Assembly: GCA_964450355.1 (NCBI GenBank)
Contig: CAYVDH010000010.1
Location: 1-43,288, forward strand
Origin: CAYVDH01 sp964450355
GTDB taxonomy: Bacteria > Bacteroidota > Bacteroidia > NS11-12g > UBA955
Reading direction: 5' to 3'
Length of the DNA stretch: 43,288 nucleotides
The translations under genes were made by a program, and so were the position numbers. Below are positions 43,184-43,288 of this stretch, piece by piece (position 1 is the stretch's first letter; each line of letters starts with the position of its first letter). Under the pieces are notes generated by a model that ran no database searches, was not told where the DNA came from, and saw nothing but the letters and a program-made list of their open reading frames with translations.

Positions 43184-43217
43184 CAAAATAACAATAAAGC
43201 AGTTTAATTTTTACAAA
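43184..43217 (-). promoter_or_regulatory. Candidate mreB operon promoter (TTTG-N22-TTATTTTG)
   Basis: On the - strand TTTG (43214-43217) and TTATTTTG (43184-43191) are 22 bases apart; the -7 box has one mismatch from TAnnTTTG. It ends 16 bases before the mreB ATG at 43167. No better match lies within the 121 bases upstream of mreB in the window. Confidence 0.35.
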
Positions 43218-43243
43218 TATTTTTTTAAATTATTGAAATCTTA

Positions 43244-43260
43244 TAGTTTTGTCAAAACTA
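43244..43260. repeat. 17-bp perfect palindrome upstream of mreB
   Basis: TAGTTTTG and CAAAACTA flank a single T, a perfect 8-bp inverted repeat. The 1-base spacer is too small for an RNA hairpin of full length, so a protein-binding site is more natural than a terminator. It is 77 bases upstream of the mreB start codon and may relate either to the mre operon or to an unseen gene to the right. Confidence 0.35.
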
Positions 43261-43288
43261 AAACTCGAATTAAATTTTTAAAACAATA

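Noticed and set aside
43168..43194. Upstream extension of MreB (MLFCANILK)
   Set aside because: MreB proteins start at the MGWFDFF-type segment; the extension also approaches the candidate promoter.
1..43288. CRISPR arrays, insertion sequences, prophage genes, toxin-antitoxin or restriction systems
   Set aside because: I found no spaced direct repeats, transposase or integrase motifs, or known defence domains on either strand.

Overview
The window is AT-rich (roughly one third GC by eye), gene-dense chromosomal DNA from a Bacteroidota bacterium. The evidence is a GldH gliding lipoprotein, two large PKD-type surface proteins ending in a type B type IX secretion (T9SS) sorting domain, lipid A and LPS-export genes (lpxK, lptC), Bacteroidota-style -7 promoter boxes (TAnnTTTG) and the near absence of Shine-Dalgarno sequences. 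The mixture of flavobacterial and sphingobacterial/chitinophagal features does not fix the class. I see no tRNA, rRNA, CRISPR array, insertion sequence, prophage or recognisable defence island. Almost everything is core or lineage-core housekeeping.

Layout. 1-2693 (+): a terminator from an upstream gene, then pfkA-recN. 2695-6135 (-): a TPR-like exported protein, a coiled-coil/zinc-ribbon protein and a NIF3-family protein. 6289-9103 (+): lpxK, gldH and an exported WG-like protein built from two copies of a four-cysteine module. 9105-9680 (-): ruvC. 9675-11704 (+): a flippase-like membrane protein and a GT2 glycosyltransferase. 11694-16720 (-): a compact run of birA, coaX, an outer-membrane barrel, a TPR protein, lptC and a small membrane protein. 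16756-17121 (+): rsfS. 17118-25145 (-): a 1220-residue PKD/T9SS protein, an unusual ChaN/EreA-like domain joined to a barrel, pssA, purS and a HI0933-type flavoprotein. 25349-28433 (+): gltX, a lipoprotein, a free-standing B12-binding domain and a small outer-membrane barrel. 28430-31283 (-): gpsA, panD, a second flippase-like protein and the HldE nucleotidyltransferase domain. 31358-32206 (+): a GT2 enzyme. 32195-43167 (-): the cell-shape operon mreB-mreC-mreD-mrdA-rodA continuing into lipB, lemA, two TPM-domain genes, a DEDDy exonuclease and a second PKD/T9SS protein.

How the genes work together. Three themes dominate: envelope construction (LpxK, LptC, PssA, GpsA, HldE domain, Mre/Rod/PBP2, barrels, flippase-like proteins), gliding and T9SS surface export (GldH and two type B cargoes), and cofactors (CoaX, PanD, BirA, LipB, B12 domain). 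Two genome-wide habits stand out. All six convergent gene pairs have stop codons that overlap or sit one base apart, so there is no room for terminators between them. Many transcription units carry a TAnnTTTG-like box ending only 4-10 bases before the start codon, which predicts leaderless or near-leaderless mRNAs; this also argues for TTG starts in ruvC and the 715-codon T9SS gene.

I did not find a clear new multi-gene system. The strongest candidates for novelty are the esterase-like/outer-membrane-barrel fusion (19355-21211), the duplicated four-cysteine WG-like protein coupled to gldH (7865-9103), Asn103 in PfkA, and the promoter/stop-codon architecture.
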